From assembly GCF_014333425.1 (NCBI RefSeq), contig NZ_JACRYT010000001.1, forward strand, positions 372,001 through 436,000: a stretch of 64,000 nucleotides of DNA, given 5' to 3'. The translations under genes and the position numbers were made by a program. Numbering within the stretch: position 1 is the first letter of the stretch; every line of letters starts with the position of its first letter. The DNA comes from Zhenpiania hominis (GTDB lineage Bacteria > Bacillota > Clostridia > Peptostreptococcales > Anaerovoracaceae). Below, piece after piece: positions 24,198 through 33,252 of the stretch. The notes under the pieces are model-generated. The model saw only the letters and a list, made by a program, of their open reading frames with translations. It did not search any database and was not told where the DNA came from.

Positions 24198-24281
24198 ATG
24201 AAGATTTTTGATAATATCAAGGAAACTGTTAATGAGATATTCAAGATACCTGCTCCGGATACCCGGGTAAAAGTGATTTAA
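24198..24281 (+). CDS. 27-aa leader peptide or gene remnant
   Basis: ATG at 24198 to TAA at 24281 encodes MKIFDNIKETVNEIFKIPAP and seven more residues. It ends 12 bases before the DUF1016 start, so its stop lies just before that gene's ribosome site. No good ribosome site is seen before it. It could be a translated leader, the surviving start of a lost gene, or chance; the 300-base stretch around it shows no other gene. Confidence 0.3.
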   Translation: MKIFDNIKETVNEIFKIPAPDTRVKVI

Positions 24282-24293
24282 GGAGGACTAGGT

Positions 24294-25178
24294 ATGACAA
24301 AAAAAGAAATGACTCCTATTGATCACAGTTTTTTGGAAAGTGTTGCCAAGGTGCTCACGCAAGCGCGAGAAAACGCTAAAACCGCTGTCAACCTTTCCAT
24401 GGTCTACGCTTACTTTGAAATTGGCCGGATGATCGTGGAGGAAGAACAGCACGGTGCAAACCGTGCTGCATATGGAACGCAGCTTTTAAAAGAACTCTCA
24501 TTATACTTGACACAGCAGTTTGGAAAAGGCTATTCTGCAGAGAACCTGAAACTTATGCGTCGTTTTTATATGGTGTATTCTCAGGATCAAATTGGGGAAA
24601 CAGTGTTTACCCAATTTGAAGATCTCCCTGTCGTCAGTACTGGCCGTAAATTTTGCCTAAGTTGGTCACATTATTTGAAACTTATGCGTATTGCCAATAT
24701 AGAGGAACGACATTTTTATGAAATCGAGGCGGTTAAGAATGATTGGAGCCTGAGTGAGCTGAAACGACAGTACAACAGTTCTCTTTATGAGCGATTGGCA
24801 CTCAGTACAGATAAAGAGAAGGTTTATCGACTTTCGGAAGAGGGGCAGACGGTAAAGACACCAAGTGATTATAATCGTTTGCTACGCTGTTTTGTCCTCT
24901 TCGACCTGAAGATTGGAGAACTCAAGCATCAGGATATTGGTCAAATGCAGATGTACGTACACTACTACGACCGCAAGGTCAAACTGCCGGATGAAAATCC
25001 GACCATCGGTATCGTCCTTTGTAAAGATAAAAATAACGCGATCGTAGAAATGACACTGCCGGAGGATAACGCGCAGATTTTTGCCAGCAAATATGAGACT
25101 GTTTTACCGAGCAAAGAATCTCTGCAAAAGCTGCTTCAAGAACAGATGTTGGACGTAAGCGGAGATGAGAACGAGTGA
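24294..25178 (+). CDS. DUF1016 (YhcG-type PDDEXK nuclease) protein with internal deletion
   Basis: A 294-residue member of the YhcG/DUF1016 family. The N-terminal DUF1016_N domain is intact (SMVYAYFEIGRMIVEEEQHG, FGKGYSAENLKLMRRFY, LSWSHYLKLMRI). The nuclease domain is not: VKTPSDYNRLLRCFVLFDLK joins directly, whereas full-length relatives of about 350 residues carry roughly 60 more residues between PSD and YNRLL, including the early catalytic acids. The rest (IGQMQMYVHYYDRKVKLPDE) is well conserved. The reading frame is kept, so a protein is probably made, but it is likely catalytically dead. AAGGAGGA precedes the ATG. About 20 further in-frame codons follow the TGA stop. Confidence 0.8.
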   Translation: MTKKEMTPIDHSFLESVAKVLTQARENAKTAVNLSMVYAYFEIGRMIVEEEQHGANRAAYGTQLLKELSLYLTQQFGKGYSAENLKLMRRFYMVYSQDQIGETVFTQFEDLPVVSTGRKFCLSWSHYLKLMRIANIEERHFYEIEAVKNDWSLSELKRQYNSSLYERLALSTDKEKVYRLSEEGQTVKTPSDYNRLLRCFVLFDLKIGELKHQDIGQMQMYVHYYDRKVKLPDENPTIGIVLCKDKNNAIVEMTLPEDNAQIFASKYETVLPSKESLQKLLQEQMLDVSGDENE

Positions 25179-25269
25179 GGTGCAGTCGTATATCGCGTTG
25201 TAGACAGCTATAAGAAGCTCTTGGAAAAAGTCATGAAATAAGAGCTGCCTTCTTTACGATGGCCTAAGA

Positions 25270-25311
25270 AAGATCTGCCAAGAGGGACGAATCCCAATTG
25301 GCAGGTCTTTT
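25270..25311 (+). terminator. Terminator after DUF1016 gene
   Basis: A 12-bp stem AAGATCTGCCAA / TTGGCAGGTCTT (one G-T pair), 16-base loop, then T residues. Confidence 0.8.
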
Positions 25312-25453
25312 GCTATTGTTATGAGCCGGCAGAGGGAGCGGGATATAGGCGTTTTATGGATAAGCCCGCCGCCAAGCGAAATCCTGCTCGACTTTCCTGC
25401 CCCGGACATGTTAAAATAGAAGAAAACTTAAAGGGGAAAGAGCGGATGAAATT

Positions 25454-27607
25454 TTGAAGAGACTGATTCTGGCAGAAAAGCCGTCCGTAGCGAGAAACAT
25501 CGCGGACGCGCTTGACATTAAAGGCAGAAGGGACGGCTACATGGAAGGGGAAGACTATGTCATCACATGGGTGTTTGGACATCTTTTGCAGCTGTGTGAC
25601 GTAAAGGACTACGATCCGGAGCGCAAAGGCTGGAGAATGGAGAACTTTCCTTTTATCCCGGAGACCTTTCAGTATAAAATAAAATCAGCGGACAGGAAAC
25701 GGGCGACAGAGGATGAGGGCGCGAAAAAGCAGCTGCGTATTATCGGAGAACTGCTGCGACGGGAAGATATCGGGTCTGTAATTTCCGCGACGGACTATGA
25801 CCGGGAAGGTCAGATCATTGCGGATGAAATTTTTTTGTATCTTAAGACGGATAAACCGATCGATCGGCTTCTTCTGAATGAATGGACCAGAGATGAGGTT
25901 CTGGCCGGCCTGGAAAACTTAAAACCCAATACTCAGCTTCAGCCTATGCAGGACGCGGGATTCGGAAGACAGATCGCCGACTGGCTCATCGGGATCAATC
26001 TGACCTCTGTGGCGACTGTAAAATATCAGAACGCCAATCATAATAAGGTTCTGAATATCGGAAGGGTTCTTCTTCCGACACTGAAAATCCTTTATGACCG
26101 GGACAGAGAAATTGAAACTTTCCGGAAATCCAAATATTACAAGCTGAACGCTCTGTTTCTGACGGAACAGGGAGAGCCGATTGAGGCGGTTTACTGCGAA
26201 AAGGATAGCGAAAAATTTGAGGACAGAGATGAGCTTGAGAAAAAGCGGCAGATACTGCAGGGAAAGCAGGCGAAAATCAAAAAAAAGGAAGTGGAGAGAA
26301 AAAAGGAATACGCTCCCTATCTTTTCAATTTATCCAATCTGCAGGGGTATATTACCAGCAAGCAAAAAGGGTGGACTTCGGAGAAGGTGCTTAAGGTTGC
26401 TCAGGATCTTTACGAAAAGAAACTGATTACGTATCCGAGGACCTCCAGCAGCGTTCTGGACGAGAGCCTGAAAGAAAAGGCGGCGAGAGTTCTGGACACA
26501 ATCAAGCAGGGGCTTCCCTATGAAGAGGAACTTGTATTTACTGATTCCAAGCGAATTTTTGACAGCAAAAAGGTAGAAAGTCACTCGGCCATCATACCGA
26601 CTTATGTAGCGCCCAAAAATCTGAGTCCGGATGAAAAGATTGTCTACGAAGCGGTGCGCAACCGGTTTGCCGCCCAGTTCCTTCCGGTTTCGGAAAGTGA
26701 AGAGACAAAGCTTATAATTGAGCCGGAAGAGGCAGGCTGCGGAGGCGTTTTTCACGCCAGGGGAAAAGTCCAGCTGGTGGCAGGCTGGAAAAAGGCGGAG
26801 GAGGTCGGCGCGAAAGAAGTGTTGATGCCGCAGGTAAAGGAAGGCGAACTGCTTCGGATGAAGACGCTTTCGGTAAAAGAAGTGGTAAAAAAGCCTCCCA
26901 AGCATCATACGGAAAAAACGCTGCTGCGAGTTATGGAAACCTGCGGGAAACGCTATGAGGAAGAAGATTCGGAAGAAATGATGATGGCGATCCTCAGCGG
27001 GTTCAGCATCGGAACTCCGGCGACCAGGGCTGAAACGATCCGCAGGCTGAAAGAGATCGGTTATGTTGCGGCAAAGGGAAAATCTCTGATCTGTACCGAG
27101 CTGGGACGCATGATGGTCGAGACCTTTCCGGTAAAGGAACTGTTTGATCTGGAATATACCGGAAAGTTGGAAAAGACTCTCGCGGATATTGAGAAAGCCA
27201 AATTCCAGAAAGAGGATTTTCTCAAAATGATAAAAGAGTTTACCGCGCAGTCGGTGAAAACAATCAAAGAGGATAAAATATTCGCCTCAAAAGTCGCGGT
27301 TCCGGACTCGGTTAAGGTAATCGGCCTTTGCCCGGAATGCGGAAACCCGGTTATTGAGTCGGAAAAAGCCTACGGATGCAGCAACTGGAAAAACGGATGC
27401 CGTTTTACCGTCTGGAAACAGGATCGATTTATCGAATCTATGGGAAAACATGTTTCCGAAGAAATGGTGCGGCTGCTCCTGCAGAACGGGAAGGTCGGAT
27501 TTCGCGGACTGATCAGTAAAAAGGGAAATAAATTCAGCGCTTATCTGCGATATGTGAAAGATCCGGAAGGAGACAGATATAGGTGGAAGTTAGAATTTAT
27601 AGAATAA
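25454..27607 (+). CDS. topB: DNA topoisomerase III
   Basis: A 717-residue type IA topoisomerase. The Toprim domain has LILAEKPSVARNIADAL at the start and the acidic ATDYDREGQ near residue 115. The catalytic Tyr lies in LITYPRTSSS near 325. The C-terminal single-zinc-finger region is CPECGNPVIESEKAYGCSNW (about 620-645). It decatenates and relaxes negatively supercoiled DNA and may aid recombination intermediates. The start is TTG at 25454, since the only nearby ATG (25446) is out of frame and stops after three codons. It is a lone gene directly after the accessory region. Confidence 0.92.
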   Translation: MKRLILAEKPSVARNIADALDIKGRRDGYMEGEDYVITWVFGHLLQLCDVKDYDPERKGWRMENFPFIPETFQYKIKSADRKRATEDEGAKKQLRIIGELLRREDIGSVISATDYDREGQIIADEIFLYLKTDKPIDRLLLNEWTRDEVLAGLENLKPNTQLQPMQDAGFGRQIADWLIGINLTSVATVKYQNANHNKVLNIGRVLLPTLKILYDRDREIETFRKSKYYKLNALFLTEQGEPIEAVYCEKDSEKFEDRDELEKKRQILQGKQAKIKKKEVERKKEYAPYLFNLSNLQGYITSKQKGWTSEKVLKVAQDLYEKKLITYPRTSSSVLDESLKEKAARVLDTIKQGLPYEEELVFTDSKRIFDSKKVESHSAIIPTYVAPKNLSPDEKIVYEAVRNRFAAQFLPVSESEETKLIIEPEEAGCGGVFHARGKVQLVAGWKKAEEVGAKEVLMPQVKEGELLRMKTLSVKEVVKKPPKHHTEKTLLRVMETCGKRYEEEDSEEMMMAILSGFSIGTPATRAETIRRLKEIGYVAAKGKSLICTELGRMMVETFPVKELFDLEYTGKLEKTLADIEKAKFQKEDFLKMIKEFTAQSVKTIKEDKIFASKVAVPDSVKVIGLCPECGNPVIESEKAYGCSNWKNGCRFTVWKQDRFIESMGKHVSEEMVRLLLQNGKVGFRGLISKKGNKFSAYLRYVKDPEGDRYRWKLEFIE

Positions 27608-27715
27608 TCGAACAAATTTGCGTTTGCTGATTTTATTTGACTTTTATGATATTTCCGATTAACGTATATAGTAGGAGTTTAAAAAAGAGAAGGGAACGAA
27701 TAAAGGAAGAAGATC

Positions 27716-28933
27716 ATGAACATTATCAAGAAATGGAACAACATCAGCCTGGTAAAACGGATTATCGCGGGTCTCGCGGCAGGCATTATTTTGGGACTTG
27801 CCGTTCCTCAGGCGGAAATGATTGGGATTTTGGGAGATCTGTTCGTAGGCGCGCTGAAAGCTCTGGCGCCGCTTCTTGTTTTTTTTCTGGTCATGCATTC
27901 ACTCTGCAGACATCAGAAGGGAAACAGCAGCAATATGAAACAGATTATCATTTTGTATTTTGCAGGCATGCTGCTGGCTGCCTTTACGGCGGTTGTCGCG
28001 AGCTTTCTGTTTCCGTCAGAGTTGGCGCTGGCGGAAAGCGCGGAAGCTTCCGCGCCGGGAGGAATTGTTGAAATTCTGGAGAACCTTCTGTTGAGCGCGG
28101 TCAGCAATCCCATCGGAGCGATTGTAGACGCCAACTATGTAGGTGTTCTGGTATGGGCGGTGATATTCGGACTTGCCCTGCGCGGCGCCGGAGAGGTGAC
28201 CAAAGATGTACTGGGAAATATTACGGACGGACTTTCGGTCGCGATCCGCTGGGTGATCAACTGCGCGCCCTTTGGAATTCTCGGTCTGGTATTTACTACA
28301 CTGTCTACAACAGGTATTAAAGCATTTGCTTCTTATGGCAAAATCATCCTGGTGTTGGTAGGATGTATGCTATTTGTAGCCTTTGTTGTGAATCCGATCC
28401 TGGTATTTCTGAATATCCGTCAGAATCCATATCCGCTGGTGCTTACCTGCATTAAGGACAGCGGTATCATGGCGTTTTTTACAAGAAGTTCGGCGGCCAA
28501 TATTCCGGTAAATATGGCGCTTTGCAAAAAATTGGGACTGGACGAGGAAAAATATTCGGTTTCCATCCCGCTCGGATCGACCATTAACATGGCAGGCGCG
28601 GCAATTACGATTACAACGCTTACCATGGCGGCGACAAATACAATGGGCATTACGGTTACATTCCCTATGGCTCTGCTGCTCAGCGTGGTGGCGACGATTT
28701 CCGCCTGCGGGACTTCAGGTGTCGCGGGGGGATCGCTTCTCCTGATTCCTTTGGCGTGCAGCCTGTTTGGAATTTCAAACGATATCGCCATGCAGGTAGT
28801 CGGTGTCGGATTTATAATCGGCGTCATACAGGATTCCTGCGAAACCGCGCTGAACTCTTCCTCAGACGCGCTGTTTACCGCTGCCGCGGAATTCCGTAAC
28901 TGGAGAAAGCAGGGAAAGAAAATCCAATGGTAG
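27716..28933 (+). CDS. sstT: Serine/threonine:sodium symporter SstT
   Basis: A 405-residue dicarboxylate/amino-acid:cation symporter (SLC1-like). It starts [20 protein letters not shown] and has the hairpin-loop serine region [20 protein letters not shown] (about 258-277), [12 protein letters not shown] (about 287) and [20 protein letters not shown], typical of SstT. It imports serine and threonine with Na+. AAAGGAAGA precedes the ATG. A yjbQ gene follows 15 bases later. Confidence 0.9.
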   Translation: MNIIKKWNNISLVKRIIAGLAAGIILGLAVPQAEMIGILGDLFVGALKALAPLLVFFLVMHSLCRHQKGNSSNMKQIIILYFAGMLLAAFTAVVASFLFPSELALAESAEASAPGGIVEILENLLLSAVSNPIGAIVDANYVGVLVWAVIFGLALRGAGEVTKDVLGNITDGLSVAIRWVINCAPFGILGLVFTTLSTTGIKAFASYGKIILVLVGCMLFVAFVVNPILVFLNIRQNPYPLVLTCIKDSGIMAFFTRSSAANIPVNMALCKKLGLDEEKYSVSIPLGSTINMAGAAITITTLTMAATNTMGITVTFPMALLLSVVATISACGTSGVAGGSLLLIPLACSLFGISNDIAMQVVGVGFIIGVIQDSCETALNSSSDALFTAAAEFRNWRKQGKKIQW

Positions 28934-28948
28934 GAAGGAGGATGTGTG

Positions 28949-29353
28949 ATGTATCTTTATGAGCACAAACTAAAAACGCAGAAACCGCAGCAGATGATTA
29001 AGATCACCAATTCGATAAGAGAGGATCTGCAAAAGAGCGGCATAAAAGAGGGGATCGCTGTGATTTTTTCTACCCATACGACAGCAGGCTTTACGATCAA
29101 TGAAAACGCGGATCCGGACGTGCTGCACGATATGCTGTACGGGTTTGAAAAGAATTTTCCTACAGAGGATATGAAGTACCGCCATCTGGAGGGGAATTCA
29201 CACGCGCATATTAAGACAACGATCTGCGGACCGTCGCAGACGTTGATTATCCATGAAGGGGATATTTTGTTCGGGATCTGGCAGGATCTGTATTTCTGTG
29301 ATTTTGACGGACCGAGGAACCGGACATACTATGTAAAGATTATTGAGGGATAA
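28949..29353 (+). CDS. YjbQ family protein (UPF0047)
   Basis: A 134-residue YjbQ-fold protein with FSTHTTAGFTINENADPDV (about 38-56) and the histidine-rich LEGNSHAHIKTTICGPSQTL. Members have weak secondary thiamine-phosphate synthase activity in vitro; the true role is unsettled. The start is ATG at 28949, seven bases from AAGGAGG. It lies between sstT and citrate synthase on one probable transcript. Confidence 0.9.
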   Translation: MYLYEHKLKTQKPQQMIKITNSIREDLQKSGIKEGIAVIFSTHTTAGFTINENADPDVLHDMLYGFEKNFPTEDMKYRHLEGNSHAHIKTTICGPSQTLIIHEGDILFGIWQDLYFCDFDGPRNRTYYVKIIEG

Positions 29354-29383
29354 GAGATTCCCCCAGGAAAACGGGAGGTAAAA

Positions 29384-30808
29384 ATGAAGAATTTAGACGA
29401 ATATCTGAAAGAGCAGTCCAGATTGTGCAGAGAACACGATTATATTACAAGCGACCTGTTTCACGAGCATAATGTGAACCGGGGACTGCGCGATAAAAAC
29501 GGAATCGGAGTTCTTACGGGACTGACGTCCATCTCAAAGATTCAGGCATATAAAGAATACCTGGGGCACAAGGTTCCGTGTAAGGGAAAGCTGTTTTACC
29601 GGGGTTACAATATTGTTGACCTGGTAAAAGGGCCAATCGCGGAAGAGCGCTATGGGTTTGAGGAGATGGCCTATCTTTTGATTTTCGGAGAGCTTCCTAC
29701 AGAAGAAGAATTGAAAGAGTTTCAGCAGGTGGTTGGCAGAATGAGGGGGCTGCCGACTAATTTTGTCCGCGATGTGATTATGAAAGCACCGGGAAAGGAC
29801 ATCATGAATACGATGACCAAAAGCGTTCTGACTCTTTCCTCCTACGATCCCAATGCGTCGGACACATCCATTAAAAACGTGCTGAGGCAGTGCCTGATGC
29901 TGATCAGTGTATTTCCAATGCTGGCGGTATATGGGTATCACGCGTACAATCATTATGAGCGGGACAGCAGCATGTATATCCACAGACCGAATCCGGATCT
30001 TTCTACCGCGGAAAATCTGCTCCGCATGCTGCGGCCGGATATGAAGTATACGGAACTTGAAGCTCATGTGCTGGATATTGCCCTGATGCTTCATATGGAA
30101 CACGGAGGCGGGAACAATTCAACCTTCACCACCAGAGTCATTACTTCCGCGGGATCGGATACTTACGCGGTTATCGCGGCTGCCCTTTGCGCGCTGAAGG
30201 GTCCGAAGCACGGCGGAGCCAACATTAAAGTTGTGGAGATGATGCAGGATCTGGAGGAAACAGTAAAGGACATCACCGACAAGGATAAGATTCGAAAATA
30301 TCTGGAAGATATCGTAGATAAAAAAGCCTTTGATGAAAAGGGTCTGATCTATGGAATGGGCCACGCGATTTACAGTGTATCCGATCCGCGGGCTGAGATT
30401 TTCAAGGGTTTTGTGAAAAAGCTGGCGGAGGCAAAGGGTTACGATAAAGTGTTCGCTATGTATTCGGCGGTGGAAGAACTGGCGCCCCAGGTCATTGCGG
30501 ACAAACGCAAGATCTATAAAGGGGTCAGCGCCAATGTGGACTTTTACAGCGGGCTTGTTTATCGTATGTTGGATATACCATTGGAACTTTATACTCCGAT
30601 TTTTGCCATTGCCAGAGTTGTAGGATGGAGCGCCCACCGGATCGAAGAATTGATCAATGTGGATAAAATCATCCGGCCGTCTTATCTGAGTGTAGGAGAG
30701 GAACGGATTTATAAACCGATTGAAAGACGAAATGTCATCGAGCTTGCCGGCAGTGATCCGTCCAAGTACAGGCTGGAAGAGCACTTTGCGCATGAAGAGG
30801 AAGAATGA
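29384..30808 (+). CDS. gltA: Citrate synthase (citrate/2-methylcitrate synthase family)
   Basis: A 474-residue Si-type citrate synthase. It contains GLTSISKIQAYKEYLG and FYRGYNIVDLVKG near the start, HMEHGGGNNSTFTTRVITSA (about 237-256), GPKHGGANIKVVEMM with a catalytic His, and GMGHAIYSVSDPRAEIFKGF with a substrate-binding region. It condenses oxaloacetate and acetyl-CoA; in fermenting clostridia this usually feeds glutamate synthesis. The N-terminal extension of about 40 residues is common in clostridial forms. A perfect palindromic terminator follows. Confidence 0.9.
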   Translation: MKNLDEYLKEQSRLCREHDYITSDLFHEHNVNRGLRDKNGIGVLTGLTSISKIQAYKEYLGHKVPCKGKLFYRGYNIVDLVKGPIAEERYGFEEMAYLLIFGELPTEEELKEFQQVVGRMRGLPTNFVRDVIMKAPGKDIMNTMTKSVLTLSSYDPNASDTSIKNVLRQCLMLISVFPMLAVYGYHAYNHYERDSSMYIHRPNPDLSTAENLLRMLRPDMKYTELEAHVLDIALMLHMEHGGGNNSTFTTRVITSAGSDTYAVIAAALCALKGPKHGGANIKVVEMMQDLEETVKDITDKDKIRKYLEDIVDKKAFDEKGLIYGMGHAIYSVSDPRAEIFKGFVKKLAEAKGYDKVFAMYSAVEELAPQVIADKRKIYKGVSANVDFYSGLVYRMLDIPLELYTPIFAIARVVGWSAHRIEELINVDKIIRPSYLSVGEERIYKPIERRNVIELAGSDPSKYRLEEHFAHEEEE

Positions 30809-30819
30809 AAATAATAGCG

Positions 30820-30851
30820 AAGAGCTGCCGTAAATTTACGGCAGCTCTTTT
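30820..30851. terminator. Bidirectional terminator between gltA and PHP gene
   Basis: A 30-base perfect palindrome AAGAGCTGCCGTAAA / TTTACGGCAGCTCTT flanked by T on the plus side. It lies between two convergent genes. Confidence 0.88.
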
Positions 30852-30858
30852 GATCGGA

Positions 30859-31647
30859 TTAATCTAACTTGATAAACTCCGGTTTTCTTTTGCGAAATAT
30901 ACATTGATAACGAAAACCCAGCTTTTTCGCAAGGGCATGAGCTTCTTCGAAGTGATCCAGAAAATGTTCCGGATCATGGGAGTCCGACCCGAAGGTGAGA
31001 ATTTCTCCGCCCAGATCTTTGTAAAGTTTCAGCACATCTTCACGGGGCAGCCAGATCCCGGTACCGTATTTAAAGCTGGAAGTATTGATTTCCAGTCCTT
31101 TTCCATCATAGATAATTGTTTTGAGCGTATCTTCAATGATATCCATATAGGGATGATAATCGTAAATTTTTCCGATATAACGGTCGATCAGGGTAAGATG
31201 TCCGGCGATATCGTAGTCTTTGTATTTCTTAAAGCAGCGGTTGATATAGGTGTAAAACCGCTCCAGGAGAGAAGGGCCGTCCGTATTTTCATAATCAATC
31301 CGATACAGATTCTCCTTTCCGATACTATGAAAGGATCCAATGATAAAATCATAGGGGTACTCGCTTGCCGCGCGTGTACATTCGTCCAGCTCTTCCTCCA
31401 TGATGCCGACTTCCATTCCCTTTACAATCTGAATCCGACATCTATAAGCTTCTTCCGCCTCCAGGAGCGCTTTAAAATATCCGTCAAAATCCAGAGTAAA
31501 CGGAAATTCAGGGTCTTCATAGCCGGGGTCATAATGATCGGTAATGGCAAGTTCCTCAACGCCCCGGGCAATCGCGCCCTCAATCATTTCTTCCATAGGA
31601 ATATCGCAGTCATCGGAAAAAGCAGTATGTGTGTGATAATCGTACAT
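30859..31647 (-). CDS. PHP-domain phosphatase, histidinol-phosphatase (HisJ) family
   Basis: A 262-residue metal-dependent phosphoesterase. Motif I YDYHTHTAFSDDC, motif II ITDHYDPGYEDPEF, IIGSFHSIGKENLY near residue 107 and the late FGSDSHDPEHFLDHFEEA define the PHP fold. HisJ-type members dephosphorylate histidinol phosphate, but many paralogues have other substrates, and no other histidine-biosynthesis gene is nearby. AAAGGAAAA precedes the ATG. Confidence 0.85.
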   Translation of the reverse strand: MYDYHTHTAFSDDCDIPMEEMIEGAIARGVEELAITDHYDPGYEDPEFPFTLDFDGYFKALLEAEEAYRCRIQIVKGMEVGIMEEELDECTRAASEYPYDFIIGSFHSIGKENLYRIDYENTDGPSLLERFYTYINRCFKKYKDYDIAGHLTLIDRYIGKIYDYHPYMDIIEDTLKTIIYDGKGLEINTSSFKYGTGIWLPREDVLKLYKDLGGEILTFGSDSHDPEHFLDHFEEAHALAKKLGFRYQCIFRKRKPEFIKLD

Positions 31648-31751
31648 GTTTCCGTTTTCCTTTCTTACGAATTAAATTGGTACAGGTTTGCTTCCTTTTC
31701 TGATTTTGCCACAAACGGATAAAAGTTTCAATAATCTTACCGTAAAAGTCT

Positions 31752-31781
31752 GACATATTCCCGGAAAAGCTCTAATAAAAT
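31752..31781 (+). promoter_or_regulatory. Candidate sigma-E promoter for yqfC-yqfD
   Basis: GACATATT (31752-31759), a 14-base spacer and AATAAAAT (31774-31781) match the B. subtilis sigma-E pattern (kmATATT, 14-15 bases, CATACAHT) at most positions. The downstream genes are sporulation genes controlled by sigma-E in B. subtilis. Confidence 0.5.
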
Positions 31782-31805
31782 AGAAGGAAATGAAAAGGAG
31801 GGACT

Positions 31806-32069
31806 ATGGCCATTAAGGATGAACTGCTGTTTGATTTTTCCATTCATCTGCCGAGGGTACTGCTCAGCGGCAATACTGTGATTCTGGATAATGTAAAAAA
31901 ACTGGTATTGCTTTCGTCCGAACAGATCATCGTATATCATGGGCAGCGTTTTACCTCAGTCAGAGGGAAAGGCCTGAAAATAAAGGAACTCAAAGACGAA
32001 AGGATGCTGATAACCGGTGACTTGGAACAACTCCAGTTTTACGGAACATTACAGGAAGATAAAAATTGA
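31806..32069 (+). CDS. yqfC: Sporulation protein YqfC
   Basis: An 87-residue YabP/YqfC-family protein: FDFSIHLPRVLLSGNTVILD, then KLVLLSSEQIIVYHGQRFTS. It is expressed in the mother cell in B. subtilis, where yqfCD is required for efficient sporulation. AAGGAGGGACT precedes the ATG. It overlaps or abuts yqfD, as in other spore formers. Confidence 0.9.
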   Translation: MAIKDELLFDFSIHLPRVLLSGNTVILDNVKKLVLLSSEQIIVYHGQRFTSVRGKGLKIKELKDERMLITGDLEQLQFYGTLQEDKN

Positions 32070-33252
32070 AGGTTTCCAGCCTGATAAATTGGTCGATCGA
32101 TGTATCCGTGACCGAATCCGCCTTCGGGGAATTACATTTGTCAGCAACCTGGAGCTAACTTTGTTTGTAAGTGATCGGGACTTTAAGAAACTGAAAAAAA
32201 TGGCGGGAAATCGTTATAAAATTACGATTCTCGGAAATGGAGGCTACCGATACTGGCTTGGTTTTCTGAGAAATCGAAAAATTACAATTCTGGGAATGAT
32301 CCTTTTCGCGGCCTTTCTTTATTATCAGAGTCTGTTTGTTGTGGAAATTCGAATTGACGGGTATGAAACAATTAGTGAGGCGTCCCTCCGTGAAACTTTG
32401 GCGGAAGCGGGTCTTTATGAAGGATGCAGGAAAAAACTGGATGTGGATTCGATCAAAATACGGCTTTATGAGGAATACGATAACATTTCCTGGGCAGGGA
32501 TTACCCTAGATGGAAATCTGGCGCAGGTAAAGATTTCAGAGGGCGCAAACCCGATAAAAAAAGAAGAAACAAACGTCGCGAAAAAAAAGCCATGTAACAT
32601 TGTAGCAGACAAAGCCGGATATATCAGCAGTGTAGATCCTGAAGAAGGGCTGAGGGCAGTAAAGGACGGGGCTTATGTAAAAAAAGGAGATGTTCTGATA
32701 ACGGGAAAGATTCCGCTGAACAGCACAGCATACGGAACCGAGTCAGAAGATGAAACGGAAACTTATGTTCATGCGGCGGGGACAGTTGAGGCAAAGATTC
32801 CCCAGCGGCTCCATTTTTTCGCGGAAGCGTATGAACGGATCAAAAAAGAAACAGGGCGCTGCATCTGGGGAATTTCCATTAACGGTCACAATCCGGCAAA
32901 GGCGTTGAATACTTATGAGACCTGCATCGTGGAAACGAAAAATCTTTTTAACATTGTAAAGCCTTTCCGCCTGAAAGTGGATCTTGTTTGCGTCAAAGAA
33001 GTACGGATCAGCCAGAGAAAGGCTGGGAACAGAGAACTAAAAAAAGCGGTAAATGCGCAGGTACGCAGGTATGTGAAAGAAAATTTACCGGAAAGCACAC
33101 AAATCTTAAATAAAAGTTTGAATTTTTCACGGGAAAAAAATATAATAACTATAGGTGTGACATTAGAGACCCTGCAGAAAATAGGAATAGAAGAGGAGAT
33201 TGTAGTTGATAAACAACGAGACGGAAAACATAAGAAAAATCGCGATCGATGA
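32017..33252 (+). CDS. yqfD: Sporulation protein YqfD
   Basis: A 411-residue membrane-associated protein of the YqfD family. The N-terminal part RKIKIEGFQPDKLVDRCIRD is followed by one membrane helix (KITILGMILFAAFLYYQSLF, about 92-111) and a large extracytoplasmic region with VEIRIDGYETISE and NIVADKAGYISSVDPEEGL. The start is uncertain. GTG at 32017, inside yqfC, keeps the conserved N-terminus, while no ATG/GTG/TTG occurs between it and that region. It is co-transcribed with yqfC and overlaps phoH by 47 bases. Confidence 0.85.
   Translation: MTWNNSSFTEHYRKIKIEGFQPDKLVDRCIRDRIRLRGITFVSNLELTLFVSDRDFKKLKKMAGNRYKITILGNGGYRYWLGFLRNRKITILGMILFAAFLYYQSLFVVEIRIDGYETISEASLRETLAEAGLYEGCRKKLDVDSIKIRLYEEYDNISWAGITLDGNLAQVKISEGANPIKKEETNVAKKKPCNIVADKAGYISSVDPEEGLRAVKDGAYVKKGDVLITGKIPLNSTAYGTESEDETETYVHAAGTVEAKIPQRLHFFAEAYERIKKETGRCIWGISINGHNPAKALNTYETCIVETKNLFNIVKPFRLKVDLVCVKEVRISQRKAGNRELKKAVNAQVRRYVKENLPESTQILNKSLNFSREKNIITIGVTLETLQKIGIEEEIVVDKQRDGKHKKNRDR

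Noticed and set aside
27637..28071. 144-codon plus-strand frame over the start of sstT
   Set aside because: It lies out of frame inside the well-supported sstT gene and shows no domain.
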